From NCBI GenBank assembly GCA_028281445.1, contig JANQJW010000095.1, forward strand, positions 1 through 35,694: 35,694 bases of DNA. The letters are read 5' to 3'. Position 1 is the stretch's first letter; each line of letters begins with the position of its first letter. The position numbers and the translations under genes were made by a program. The stretch is from Planctomycetota bacterium. Lineage in GTDB: Bacteria; Planctomycetota; PLA2; JAEUHO01. Below are positions 1 to 6,753 of this stretch, piece by piece. The notes under the pieces were generated by a model, which saw only the letters and a program-made list of their open reading frames with translations, did no database searches and was not told where the DNA came from.

Positions 1-704
1 TGCGGGCGCACCGCGCGCGAGAGATGCGGCTCGAGGTGCTTGGCGTCCTGGCCGGTGAGGTAGACGGGCACGTCAGAGCCCACCCCCGCCTCGTCGAGCA
101 GGTGCTGCACCGCGCCCGCGGCACCGACGAGCAGGCCCGTGCGGATGGCGCGGTCCGTGTCCGGCGCGGGCATGCCGGCCTCGCCCTCGAGTCCGATCAA
201 AGGCAGGCGCGCGGTGCCTTCGGCGAGTGCCTTCGCGCCGAGCCCGATGCCGGGCAGGATCGCGCCGCCCACGAGCGCGCCTTCGTCGTCGCCGACATCG
301 ACGGTGATCGCCGTACCACACGAGATGACGGACGCGGCCTCGCCCGCCAGGTGCGCGGCGGCGAGCACCTGCACGCGGCGATCGACACCCGCGGCTTCGG
401 GTTTGTCGACGTGGGCGTCGGGGAGTCCGCCGTGGTCGGGTCCGACGGTCACGCACGTTCCGAGCCGCAGCTTCGAGATCTCCCACTCGAGCCCCTGGAC
501 CTTGGCGGGGTCGCTGCCGGCGATGGCGATCACGGCCTCCTTGCCCTTGAGCATGGGGCCTGCGAACTCGCGCACGGTGCGTCCGTCCACCCTGGGCAGG
601 CGCACGGGCCCGGCGACGTCTTCGCCGCGCACCGCCCCCACCTTCGCGCCGGAGTTGCCGACGTCGATCACGAGCATCAGGTCGAGCGAGAGGTCCTTGG
701 CCAT
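1..704 (-). CDS. coaX: Type III pantothenate kinase (CoaX), 3' end off window
   Basis: Phosphorylates pantothenate with ATP, the first step of coenzyme A synthesis; cytoplasmic. About 234 residues are visible and the frame is still open at the window edge. The type III (ASKHA-fold) signatures are all present in order: the phosphate-binding DVGNS at residues 14-18, GVDR with the expected catalytic aspartate at about 108, SCGTAITVD at about 128-136, and the following GGAILPGIGLGAKAL stretch. The start chosen gives MAKDLSLDLM. A second ATG nine codons in (677) would begin directly at the DVGNS strand, as most family members do, and neither has a clear ribosome binding site. It lies downstream of the PDZ genes, separated by an R1 hairpin repeat, so it may be a separate unit. 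The family usually has about 250-260 residues, so only the last few tens are missing. Confidence 0.93.
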   Translation of the reverse strand, partial: MAKDLSLDLMLVIDVGNSGAKVGAVRGEDVAGPVRLPRVDGRTVREFAGPMLKGKEAVIAIAGSDPAKVQGLEWEISKLRLGTCVTVGPDHGGLPDAHVDKPEAAGVDRRVQVLAAAHLAGEAASVISCGTAITVDVGDDEGALVGGAILPGIGLGAKALAEGTARLPLIGLEGEAGMPAPDTDRAIRTGLLVGAAGAVQHLLDEAGVGSDVPVYLTGQDAKHLEPHLSRAVRP

Positions 705-761
705 GCGCGGGATCGTACGGCGCCCTGGACGAGCACGGGGCGGTTTTGCGGCACCGCGTTC

Positions 762-899
762 GCGGGCCGACCACTCGGCCCTGCGGGCCTCGGGTAGCCC
801 CTACACAGCAACCGGAATCGGCGAGCACCGATTGCGTACGCAGGCCCTTGTGCGATGTAGGGGCGACCTGAGCGCCCCAGGCGCGAATGGTCGGCCCGC
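762..899. repeat. R1 dispersed hairpin repeat, copy 1
   Basis: A 138-bp inverted-repeat element filling most of the gap between the first PDZ gene and coaX. It begins GCGGGCCGACCACTCG and ends with the matching CGAATGGTCGGCCCGC. The inner borders are GTAGCCCCTACA and TGTAGGGGCGACC around a variable centre. Each arm carries its own small hairpin: GGCCC-TGC-GGGCC on the left and GCGCC-CCA-GGCGC on the right. Related copies lie at 15138-15274 and 25080-25213. Confidence 0.85.
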
Positions 900-921
900 C
901 GCCGGGCATCCTGCCCGGCGC

Positions 922-2208
922 CTATCGCAGATTGTCGAAATACCTGATCTCGCGCTTGGTCCTGGGATCGCGCGGGTCGACCTTGTAGGTGAGGATGCGT
1001 CCGTTGCGATCGATCACCACCGTGACGAGCTTGTCGGGATCGAGCGTCTTGCCGTACTCGATCGCCTCGGCACGAGATGTGATCTTGCGACCGTTGATCG
1101 AGACGAGGATGTCGCCGCGACGCACGTCGAGAACGTCCGCAGGTGCGTCCTTGTCGAAGCCCGTGATCCGCAATCCCACTACGCGACCCGACGAATCCTT
1201 GTGGATCTGCGTCTTGACGGTCTCTGCGATGCGTGACGCGCTCTTGCTCTTGAAGTAGCGGTACGTGTTGTTGTCGAACTCGATCGCGCGGCGCCGCGAG
1301 TTGCGCGGATCGCGATGGATGGTCGGCTTCAGGTCCTGGAGCGTAAGCTCCTCGACCGGCTTGCTCGCCGGGTTGATGACATCCGTGGCCGGCTTGTCTT
1401 CGTCGCCCTCTCCGTCTCCTTCGCCTTCGCCGTCTCCCTCGGCGGTGCCGTCGCCTTCGCCGGGCTTGGCCGTACCCGTGCCGGCGTCCGCCTCGGTGAG
1501 ATCGCCGGCCTTCGTGGGCGCGGCGAGCGGTGCTTCGGGCTTGACGGGTTGGAGGAACGGGGGCAGCGGCTTCGATGAACCGCTCTCGTCGTAGAGGAGC
1601 GTGCCGTTGCGCTCGGGCTCCTTGGCGCTGGCACCGTAGACGTCGTACCGGATCTCCCACACGCGGGGTTTCACCTCGACGATGTCGGTGAGCTTGAAGC
1701 GGCCAGAGTCATCGCGCGACGCACGAACGAAGTCGCCGAGCCCGAAGGCGATGCTCTTCTTGCCGCCGCTGAAGTTGAACAGGATGGTCTTCATACCCTC
1801 GCCGTCGCTCATCACGAGGGACACCTTGCCGAGCGAGTCGAGTCCCGCCGGCGGCGGCGGCTTCACGGGGCCCTTGGGCGCATCCTTCGTGATGGGCGGC
1901 GGCATCGGGCCGGAGAAGATCCAGTGCTTCGGCTTGCGCTTGGCGTAGTCCGGACGCAGGACCGTGTCCTTGATCTCCTTGTCGCTGACCGGTGCCTGCG
2001 GCTGCCACTTCAGTCCGGTCACGCGCATGCTCTCGTAGTCCTTGCGCATTTCCTTGAGCTGCGGGGGCTGCTTCTTCGTGTCGCGATCGATCACCTTGGC
2101 GACGGCCGGCCGCACCTGGAGCGCGAAGTAGGCACCTACGCCGACCACCGCGGCGCCGAGCCCCAGGTTCAGCAGCCAGAGGAACTTGCGGAGGCTGTGC
2201 GGCTTCAT
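922..2208 (-). CDS. Membrane-anchored PDZ protein, GspC-like (copy 2 of a tandem pair)
   Basis: 428 residues: a short cytoplasmic N-terminus, one transmembrane helix at about 10-30, then a periplasmic region. Residues 120-220 are a beta-rich stretch resembling the homology region of type II secretion GspC. A low-complexity Glu/Gly/Asp-rich linker follows at about 250-275, and a PDZ domain at about 345-420 contains RRGDILVSINGR and VTVVIDRNG. This order (TM, HR-like, PDZ) is that of GspC, the inner-membrane protein that contacts the secretin. The start has GGAG eight bases upstream. It is paralogous to the next gene upstream (2363-3460): both share VRPAVA after the TM and end in VTVVIDRNG-x-TY-x-VDPRDPR. 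Nearby pilT and the pilMNOPQ cluster support a role in the same envelope machine. The exact partner is inferred, and a general PDZ scaffold is the alternative. Confidence 0.75.
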   Translation of the reverse strand: MKPHSLRKFLWLLNLGLGAAVVGVGAYFALQVRPAVAKVIDRDTKKQPPQLKEMRKDYESMRVTGLKWQPQAPVSDKEIKDTVLRPDYAKRKPKHWIFSGPMPPPITKDAPKGPVKPPPPAGLDSLGKVSLVMSDGEGMKTILFNFSGGKKSIAFGLGDFVRASRDDSGRFKLTDIVEVKPRVWEIRYDVYGASAKEPERNGTLLYDESGSSKPLPPFLQPVKPEAPLAAPTKAGDLTEADAGTGTAKPGEGDGTAEGDGEGEGDGEGDEDKPATDVINPASKPVEELTLQDLKPTIHRDPRNSRRRAIEFDNNTYRYFKSKSASRIAETVKTQIHKDSSGRVVGLRITGFDKDAPADVLDVRRGDILVSINGRKITSRAEAIEYGKTLDPDKLVTVVIDRNGRILTYKVDPRDPRTKREIRYFDNLR

Positions 2209-2239
2209 CAGGAGGACTCCGTAGGCCCGACCAGGACCG

Positions 2240-2264
2240 GGAGATCAGACTACAGCGGATCTCC
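2240..2264. other. Hairpin between the two PDZ paralogues
   Basis: GGAGATC (2240-2246) pairs with GATCTCC (2258-2264) across an 11-nt loop. It sits 32-56 nt upstream of the start of the downstream PDZ gene and about 100 nt past the stop of the upstream one. There is no T-tract, so it is not a convincing intrinsic terminator. A leader structure is possible, and chance is not excluded. Confidence 0.35.
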
Positions 2265-2362
2265 GGGGTTCCCACGAGCCCGTCACGCGGACGAACCGGT
2301 CCCTTACGGGCGAAACCCCCGATCTTGGACGCCGCCTGCGGGCCGGCCCTTGCGAACTGTCT

Positions 2363-3460
2363 CTATCTGCGTCGCAGCCGGATGGCCCCCCGCACGACGC
2401 GCGGGTCACGCGGGTCCACGCGATAGGTGATGCGCTTGCCGTTGCGGTCGATGACCACCGTGACGAGCTCGCCCTCCTCGAGCGTGTCGGCGAGGGCCAG
2501 GAGGTCGGCCCGGGTGTGCACCGGCCGGCCATTCACCGAGACGAGCACGTCGCCGCGCTTGATCTGGAACGCCTCGGCCAGCTCCGGCTGATCGAAGGCA
2601 AGCCGTAGACCGACCGGGGCACCGGTGACGGCATCGGCCACCGGCGTGGTGCGGACGCTCTCCGCCAGCGCCTTGCGCCCGTGGCGGCGCAGCATCTCCC
2701 AGGACGCAACGTCGAGGGACACCTCGTGCACGCCCACCGGCGTCTTCGCGACGCGCACCTTCAGCGTGCGCCACGCCGGGCCACCGGCCGGCTTCGTCTC
2801 CGGCGCCGGGCCCTCCTCCATCACCGGCGGCCCCACGCGAAGCCGCACGGGCCCATCGGGGTCGTCGGGATCGACAGGGTCGAGTCCACTGCGTCCTTCG
2901 ATCTTCGCTTCCGCGTCGAAGAGCAGCCTGTGCTCGCCGGCTTCGGAGACGATGGCGTAGACGATCTCGTAGCGTCCGCGGCCGATTCGCCGGATGGCCG
3001 TGAGGCGGAAGCCCGGCCCGTCGGACCGGATGACCTCGCCAACGCGATACGGCACCATGCGCCCGTCCTTGAAGACGAATGACAACACGTCGGCAACGAC
3101 CATCTCGATGTGTCCGAGTGCTTCGAGGCCACGGGGCGCCTGCCGTTCCGGCGTGTTCGCGAGCGGCGTCTCGGGCTGCATCATGGGGCCGGTGAACGGC
3201 CAGTGCGGCGTACGGCGCTCGCGGAATCCGGGCTTGAAGAACACGCTGTCGAGGTGCGCGAGCGAGACGGGGGCGACGGGTCGCCACGCGGGAGTCGCGG
3301 TGCGTCGCGCATCCCTTGGAACGTGCGGGCCCGATGTGAGGTCCGCTGCCACAGCGGGACGGACATGCAGCGTGTAGTTCACAGCGACGGCGACGACGCC
3401 GAGACAGAGTGCCGCGTTGCACCACGCCAGCACGCGGCGAAGGGTGTGGGGTCGAGCCAT
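2363..3460 (-). CDS. Membrane-anchored PDZ protein, GspC-like (copy 1 of a tandem pair)
   Basis: 365 residues. One transmembrane helix at about 11-30 is followed by VRPAVA as in its downstream paralogue, then a beta-rich HR-like region at about 110-190. A Pro/Asp-rich linker follows, and a C-terminal PDZ domain at about 285-355 contains KRGDVLVSVNGR and VTVVIDRNG. The start is well supported by AGGAGG six bases upstream of the ATG. The conserved Trp/Pro motif (HWPFTGPM here, HWIFSGPM in the paralogue) marks both as one family and is not a generic PDZ feature. It lacks the long acidic linker of the paralogue. The pair most likely arose by tandem duplication and then diverged. It is transcribed after pilT with an R3 repeat between. 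Function is inferred as GspC-like; substrate or partner unknown. Confidence 0.75.
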   Translation of the reverse strand: MARPHTLRRVLAWCNAALCLGVVAVAVNYTLHVRPAVAADLTSGPHVPRDARRTATPAWRPVAPVSLAHLDSVFFKPGFRERRTPHWPFTGPMMQPETPLANTPERQAPRGLEALGHIEMVVADVLSFVFKDGRMVPYRVGEVIRSDGPGFRLTAIRRIGRGRYEIVYAIVSEAGEHRLLFDAEAKIEGRSGLDPVDPDDPDGPVRLRVGPPVMEEGPAPETKPAGGPAWRTLKVRVAKTPVGVHEVSLDVASWEMLRRHGRKALAESVRTTPVADAVTGAPVGLRLAFDQPELAEAFQIKRGDVLVSVNGRPVHTRADLLALADTLEEGELVTVVIDRNGKRITYRVDPRDPRVVRGAIRLRRR

Positions 3461-3495
3461 GGAGTGCCTCCTCTTGGAGGCTTGGACGACGGGAA

Positions 3496-3604
3496 AACAC
3501 CCAGTACTCGTTCTCGAACCCGATCCCGTTCTCAGTACCCAGAACCCCCTCGTGTTGGGTGCTGGGAACGAGAACGAGAACGAGTGCTGGGTACTGGGTG
3601 TTGG
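3496..3604. repeat. R3 dispersed repeat, copy 1 (two-armed)
   Basis: A roughly 109-bp imperfect inverted repeat between pilT and the upstream PDZ gene. One arm starts AACACCCAGTACTCGTTCTC. The other ends GAGTGCTGGGTACTGGGTGT and contains three tandem GAACGA-type units. Both arms are built from the short units TACTGGGT and GAACGAGA. Other copies lie at 17057-17118, 23332-23395 and 28700-28818. Confidence 0.8.
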
Positions 3605-3627
3605 CGTAGGAGCGCGCCTAGCGCTCC

Positions 3628-4737
3628 CTACGTCCCATACATCTGCTCGATGTTCGATGCACCCTTCGTGATGCCGCGCAGGGCGAGCTTCAGCTCGTCC
3701 GGGCTGTCGGCCGCATCCATGGCGTCTTCGAAGTCGATGACGCTCTCGCGCACAAGGCCCACCAGGCTCTGGTTGAAGCTCTGGCTGCCGTAGTACTCGT
3801 GGCCGTCCTCGAGCGCAGAAGCCAGCTCACGCGTGCGGCCCTCGAGGATCATCTCCTTGACCGACGGCGTGCCGAGCAGCACCTCGACGGCGGGAACACG
3901 ACCCGGCGCGCTGCGCCGCGTGATGAGGCGCTGGCTGACCACGCCCTCCAACACGAGCGAGAGCTGCAGACGGATCAAGTCGTGCTGGTGCGGCGGGAAG
4001 AAGGAGATGATGCGCTCGACCGTCTGCACGGCGTTGACCGTGTGCAGCGTCGAGAGCACGAGGTGGCCCGTCTCGGCGGCCTGGATGGCTGCCATCACGG
4101 TCTCGTGGTCGCGCATTTCACCAACGAGGATGGCGTCGGGCGTCTGACGCACGACGGCCTTCAAGGCCGTGTGGTAGTCCGGCGTGTCCAGGCCGAGCTC
4201 ACGCTGTGTGATCGCGCAGAGATTGTCCTGGAAGATGAACTCGATCGGATCCTCGATCGTGACCACATGCCGGTGCTCGTTCTGGTTCATGTGATCGATC
4301 ATGGAGGCGAGCGTCGTGGACTTGCCGCTACCGGCGATACCGGTCACGAGCACCAGACCGCGGCGCAGCAACGAGAGCTCACGCAGCACGTCGCCGGGGA
4401 GGTAGAGCTCCTCCATGCTCGGCACGGTCTCTTTCACGTGACGGAAGACGAACGCCGTGCGGCGGCGCTGGCGGAGGATGTTGCAACGGAAACGACCCGC
4501 GCCCGGAACGACGAACGCCGTGTCCTTCTCCTTGTCGTCGTAGAACTCCTCGACCTCGTCGGGCGTGAGGATCTCGTTGAGCAGGTCTTCGCTCTGCTCC
4601 TCGGTCGTCATCTCATCGGACAAGAAACGGATGGCACCGTTGATACGCGCAACGGGACGATGTCCTGTGCGCAGGATGAGGTCGGATGCCCCCTCCTTGA
4701 CCATCACGCGGAAGTGGATCTGGACGTCGTCGCGCAT
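3628..4737 (-). CDS. pilT: Type IV pilus retraction ATPase PilT
   Basis: A cytoplasmic secretion ATPase of the PilT/GspE superfamily that depolymerises pili. 369 residues from the chosen start, which matches PilT length (about 345-370) and lacks the extra N-terminal domain of PilB/GspE. Walker A GIAGSGKST is at about 133-141 and the Asp-box TIEDPIEF at about 160-167. The Walker B region DAILVGEMRD is at 201-210, followed directly by the PilT-type AAETGHLVLSTLHT (His box). The frame is open 150 nt further upstream, but that stretch overlaps the end of obg and is Arg/Pro-rich shadow sequence. The ATG at 4737 has GAGG close upstream and gives the family N-terminus, with a 37-nt gap to obg. No pilB or pilC is present in the window, so this ATPase is separated from its partners or serves a mixed pilus/secretion machine. 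Confidence 0.93.
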   Translation of the reverse strand: MRDDVQIHFRVMVKEGASDLILRTGHRPVARINGAIRFLSDEMTTEEQSEDLLNEILTPDEVEEFYDDKEKDTAFVVPGAGRFRCNILRQRRRTAFVFRHVKETVPSMEELYLPGDVLRELSLLRRGLVLVTGIAGSGKSTTLASMIDHMNQNEHRHVVTIEDPIEFIFQDNLCAITQRELGLDTPDYHTALKAVVRQTPDAILVGEMRDHETVMAAIQAAETGHLVLSTLHTVNAVQTVERIISFFPPHQHDLIRLQLSLVLEGVVSQRLITRRSAPGRVPAVEVLLGTPSVKEMILEGRTRELASALEDGHEYYGSQSFNQSLVGLVRESVIDFEDAMDAADSPDELKLALRGITKGASNIEQMYGT

Positions 4738-4774
4738 GGGCGCCTCGGCGGGGGGCGGACCTCGGGCCGACGCG

Positions 4775-5833
4775 CTACGGGCCTGCCCCTTCCCTCGGCC
4801 TCTCACTGCGGTCGGGTACGTCCGGCGCCGGCGGTGCCGCTGCCAGGGCCTTTGCGACCGCCTCCAAGAAGGCAGCCAGACCGGCACCGGTCACCGCTGA
4901 AACCGGGTACACGTCCCTATCGGCCGCCCGGGCGAGGCGGCTCAAGGCCTCCTCCGGCGGACTATCAGGAGGCCAACAATCGGCCTTCGTGGCGAGGACG
5001 AGCTCGGTGCGGGTGTCCAGCGCCCGCCCGTAGGCGGCCAGCTCGGCCCGGATCATCCGGTAGTTCGCGACCGGATCCGAGCCATCCGTCGGGAAGAGGT
5101 CCACCAGGTGGACCAGGACGCGCGTGCGCTCGACGTGGCGCAGGAAGCGGTCGCCCAGGCCCTGCCCCTCGTGGGCTCCCTCGATGAGGCCGGGCAGGTC
5201 GGCGATGACGAAGCGCGTGAAGTCCGGCTGCTCGACGATGCCGAGATGCGGGGCCAGCGTGGTGAACGGGTAGTCCGCGATCCGCGGCGTCGCCGCCGAG
5301 AGGCGCGACAGCAACGTGCTCTTGCCGGCGTTCGGCAACCCGATCAAGCCGACGTCGGCAAGCAGCCGGAGCTCCATGCGCACCTTGCGTTCGAAGCCGG
5401 GCTTCCCGGGGTCGGCGCGCGTGGGCGCCTGGTCGATGGCGGTCGCGAAGCGCGCGTTGCCGAGCCCGCCCTTGCCCCCGCGCGCGGCGCGATAGCGCTG
5501 CCCCTCTTCCGCGAGGTCCACCAGCTTGCGGCCGGTCTCGTTGTCGTAGATCGTCGTGCCGACCGGAACGTTGACGTAGCGGTGCTTGCCATTGGCGCCA
5601 TGGCGCTTGTTGGGTCCGCCGCGCTCGCCGTTCTCGGCGCGTGCGAGACGGATGTCTTCCATGTCGCCGAAGGTCGTGAGCTGCGGATCGGCCACGAGGT
5701 AGACATCGCCGCCGCGGCCGCCGTCGCCGCCTGCGGGCCCGCCCCGGGGAACGCGCTTCTCGCGCCGCCACGAGACGATGCCGTCACCGCCGTCGCCGCT
5801 GCGGATCGTCAGCACTCGTTCGTCGATGAACAT
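4775..5833 (-). CDS. obgE: GTPase Obg/CgtA
   Basis: Essential ribosome-associated GTPase acting in late large-subunit assembly and stress control. 352 residues. The glycine-rich OBG domain covers about 1-160 (GDGGDG, RGGPAGGDGGRGGDVYL and ARGGKGGLGN are visible), followed by the G domain: G1 GLPNAGKS at 165-172, G2-region DYPFTTLAP at 187-195, G3 DLPGL at 212-216 and G5 SAVTG at 312-316. The G4 motif reads TKAD (282-285) where NKxD is the usual form. TKxD also occurs in some GTPases, so guanine specificity is probably kept. A short Pro/Arg-rich tail replaces longer C-terminal domains. It lies downstream of rplU-rpmA, the classic order, but an R4 repeat of about 140 bp separates it from rpmA. 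Confidence 0.96.
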   Translation of the reverse strand: MFIDERVLTIRSGDGGDGIVSWRREKRVPRGGPAGGDGGRGGDVYLVADPQLTTFGDMEDIRLARAENGERGGPNKRHGANGKHRYVNVPVGTTIYDNETGRKLVDLAEEGQRYRAARGGKGGLGNARFATAIDQAPTRADPGKPGFERKVRMELRLLADVGLIGLPNAGKSTLLSRLSAATPRIADYPFTTLAPHLGIVEQPDFTRFVIADLPGLIEGAHEGQGLGDRFLRHVERTRVLVHLVDLFPTDGSDPVANYRMIRAELAAYGRALDTRTELVLATKADCWPPDSPPEEALSRLARAADRDVYPVSAVTGAGLAAFLEAVAKALAAAPPAPDVPDRSERPREGAGP

Positions 5834-5871
5834 CTCGGGTCAACTCGCTACGGCGCTTGGTGCCGGATTCC

Positions 5872-6011
5872 CTCCACAGAGGCACGGAGACGCGGAGCGC
5901 AAACTGCGGCCGCAACGCACCTGCTCTGACCGCTTGCGCCCCATCCAAACCTACAAGGGGAAGCGCGGGCGGCCACCTGCCACCGCTCTGCGGCCCTGCG
6001 TCTCTGTGGAG
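5872..6011. repeat. R4 inverted-repeat element inside the rplU-rpmA-obg operon
   Basis: The left end CTCCACAGAGGCACGGAGAC and the right end CCTGCGTCTCTGTGGAG form an imperfect inverted repeat, with GCGGCCGC and GGCGGCC as further inner complementarity. It fills nearly all of the 199-bp gap between rpmA and obg. Terminal CCACAGAG/CTCTGTGG sequences of this kind are a recurrent intergenic element type in many bacterial genomes. This is the only copy here, and no transposase is present. Confidence 0.7.
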
Positions 6012-6032
6012 AAGTCGAGCTGGCGTTGGCGG

Positions 6033-6284
6033 TTAGTTGGTCGCCGGATCGACGACGTGCACCTTGCGGTTGCTCTGATACTCGACGACGCCGTCACGCA
6101 CTGCGTAGAGCGTGTAGTCGTTGCCCATGCGCACGCCCTTGCCGGGCTTGAAGCGCGAGCCGAGCTGGCGGACGAGGATGTAGCCCGAGCGGACGTTCTC
6201 GCCGGCGTAGCACTTGATGCCGCGCGACTTGGGGTTGCTGTCACGACCGTTGCGGCAGGATCCCTGACCCTTCTTATGTGCCAT
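6033..6284 (-). CDS. rpmA: 50S ribosomal protein bL27
   Basis: 83 residues, full length for bL27. It begins MAHKKGQGSCRNGRDSNPKS, the conserved Gly/Lys-rich N-terminal arm that reaches the peptidyl-transferase centre, and continues with the family core including GSRFKPG and MGNDYTLYA. There is no cleavable N-terminal extension of the Firmicute type. GAGGAG lies eight bases before the ATG. It follows rplU by 24 nt and precedes obg. Confidence 0.98.
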   Translation of the reverse strand: MAHKKGQGSCRNGRDSNPKSRGIKCYAGENVRSGYILVRQLGSRFKPGKGVRMGNDYTLYAVRDGVVEYQSNRKVHVVDPATN

Positions 6285-6308
6285 TGGTCTAGCTCCTCAG
6301 CCTGACGG

Positions 6309-6617
6309 CTACCCTTCGATCTTCTCGATCTGGACGTCGGTGTACCGCTGGCGGTGACCCTGCTTGCGGCGGTACTTCTTCCGGCGCTTCTTCTTGAAGA
6401 CGATGATCTTGCGGTCCTTGTGCTCGCCCAGGACGGTCGCAGATACCGACGCACCGTCGACCACGGGCTGCCCGACGCGGAGGTCGTCGCCCCCCACCAG
6501 CAGGACGCGGTCGAAAACGACGCTGTCGCCCGAGGCGACATCCATGCGGTCCACGCGCAGTCGCTCGCCGGCCTTGACGGTGTACTGCTTGCCTCGATCG
6601 TTGATGACGGCGTACAT
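6309..6617 (-). CDS. rplU: 50S ribosomal protein bL21
   Basis: 102 residues with the standard start MYAVINDRGKQYTVKAGE and the basic core KKKRRKKYRRKQGHRQ, the bL21 signature that binds 23S rRNA. The frame is open 57 codons further upstream, but that part is Pro/Arg-rich and covers the gap to the RNase gene, so the ATG at 6617 is taken. It is the first gene of rplU-rpmA-obg and lies just downstream of the RNase E/G gene, a widespread arrangement. Confidence 0.98.
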   Translation of the reverse strand: MYAVINDRGKQYTVKAGERLRVDRMDVASGDSVVFDRVLLVGGDDLRVGQPVVDGASVSATVLGEHKDRKIIVFKKKRRKKYRRKQGHRQRYTDVQIEKIEG

Positions 6618-6691
6618 GGCGCGAATCCACGGGTTTCCAGGGCCAAGCGGGGGAAAGTAGCCCGGGGGCGCGGGGGGCCAAAGCGGATTTC

Positions 6692-6712
6692 GGGGGCTGC
6701 CGCCCAGCCCCC
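6692..6712 (-). other. GC hairpin in the rplU leader
   Basis: On the minus strand GGGGGCT pairs perfectly with AGCCCCC around a 7-nt loop. It lies about 42 nt after the RNase E/G stop and 75 nt before the rplU start. No U-tract follows. It could be a processed mRNA boundary, a weak terminator, or an L21-type autoregulatory leader; sequence alone cannot choose. Confidence 0.4.
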
Positions 6713-6753
6713 ACCGCGCACCACGCCGCCGTCGCTGGGGGGGCGCATCCCGG

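Noticed and set aside
3496..3604. A CRISPR array or phage attachment site
   Set aside because: Units are of uneven length without spacers, the pattern is an inverted repeat, and no cas or integrase gene is near.
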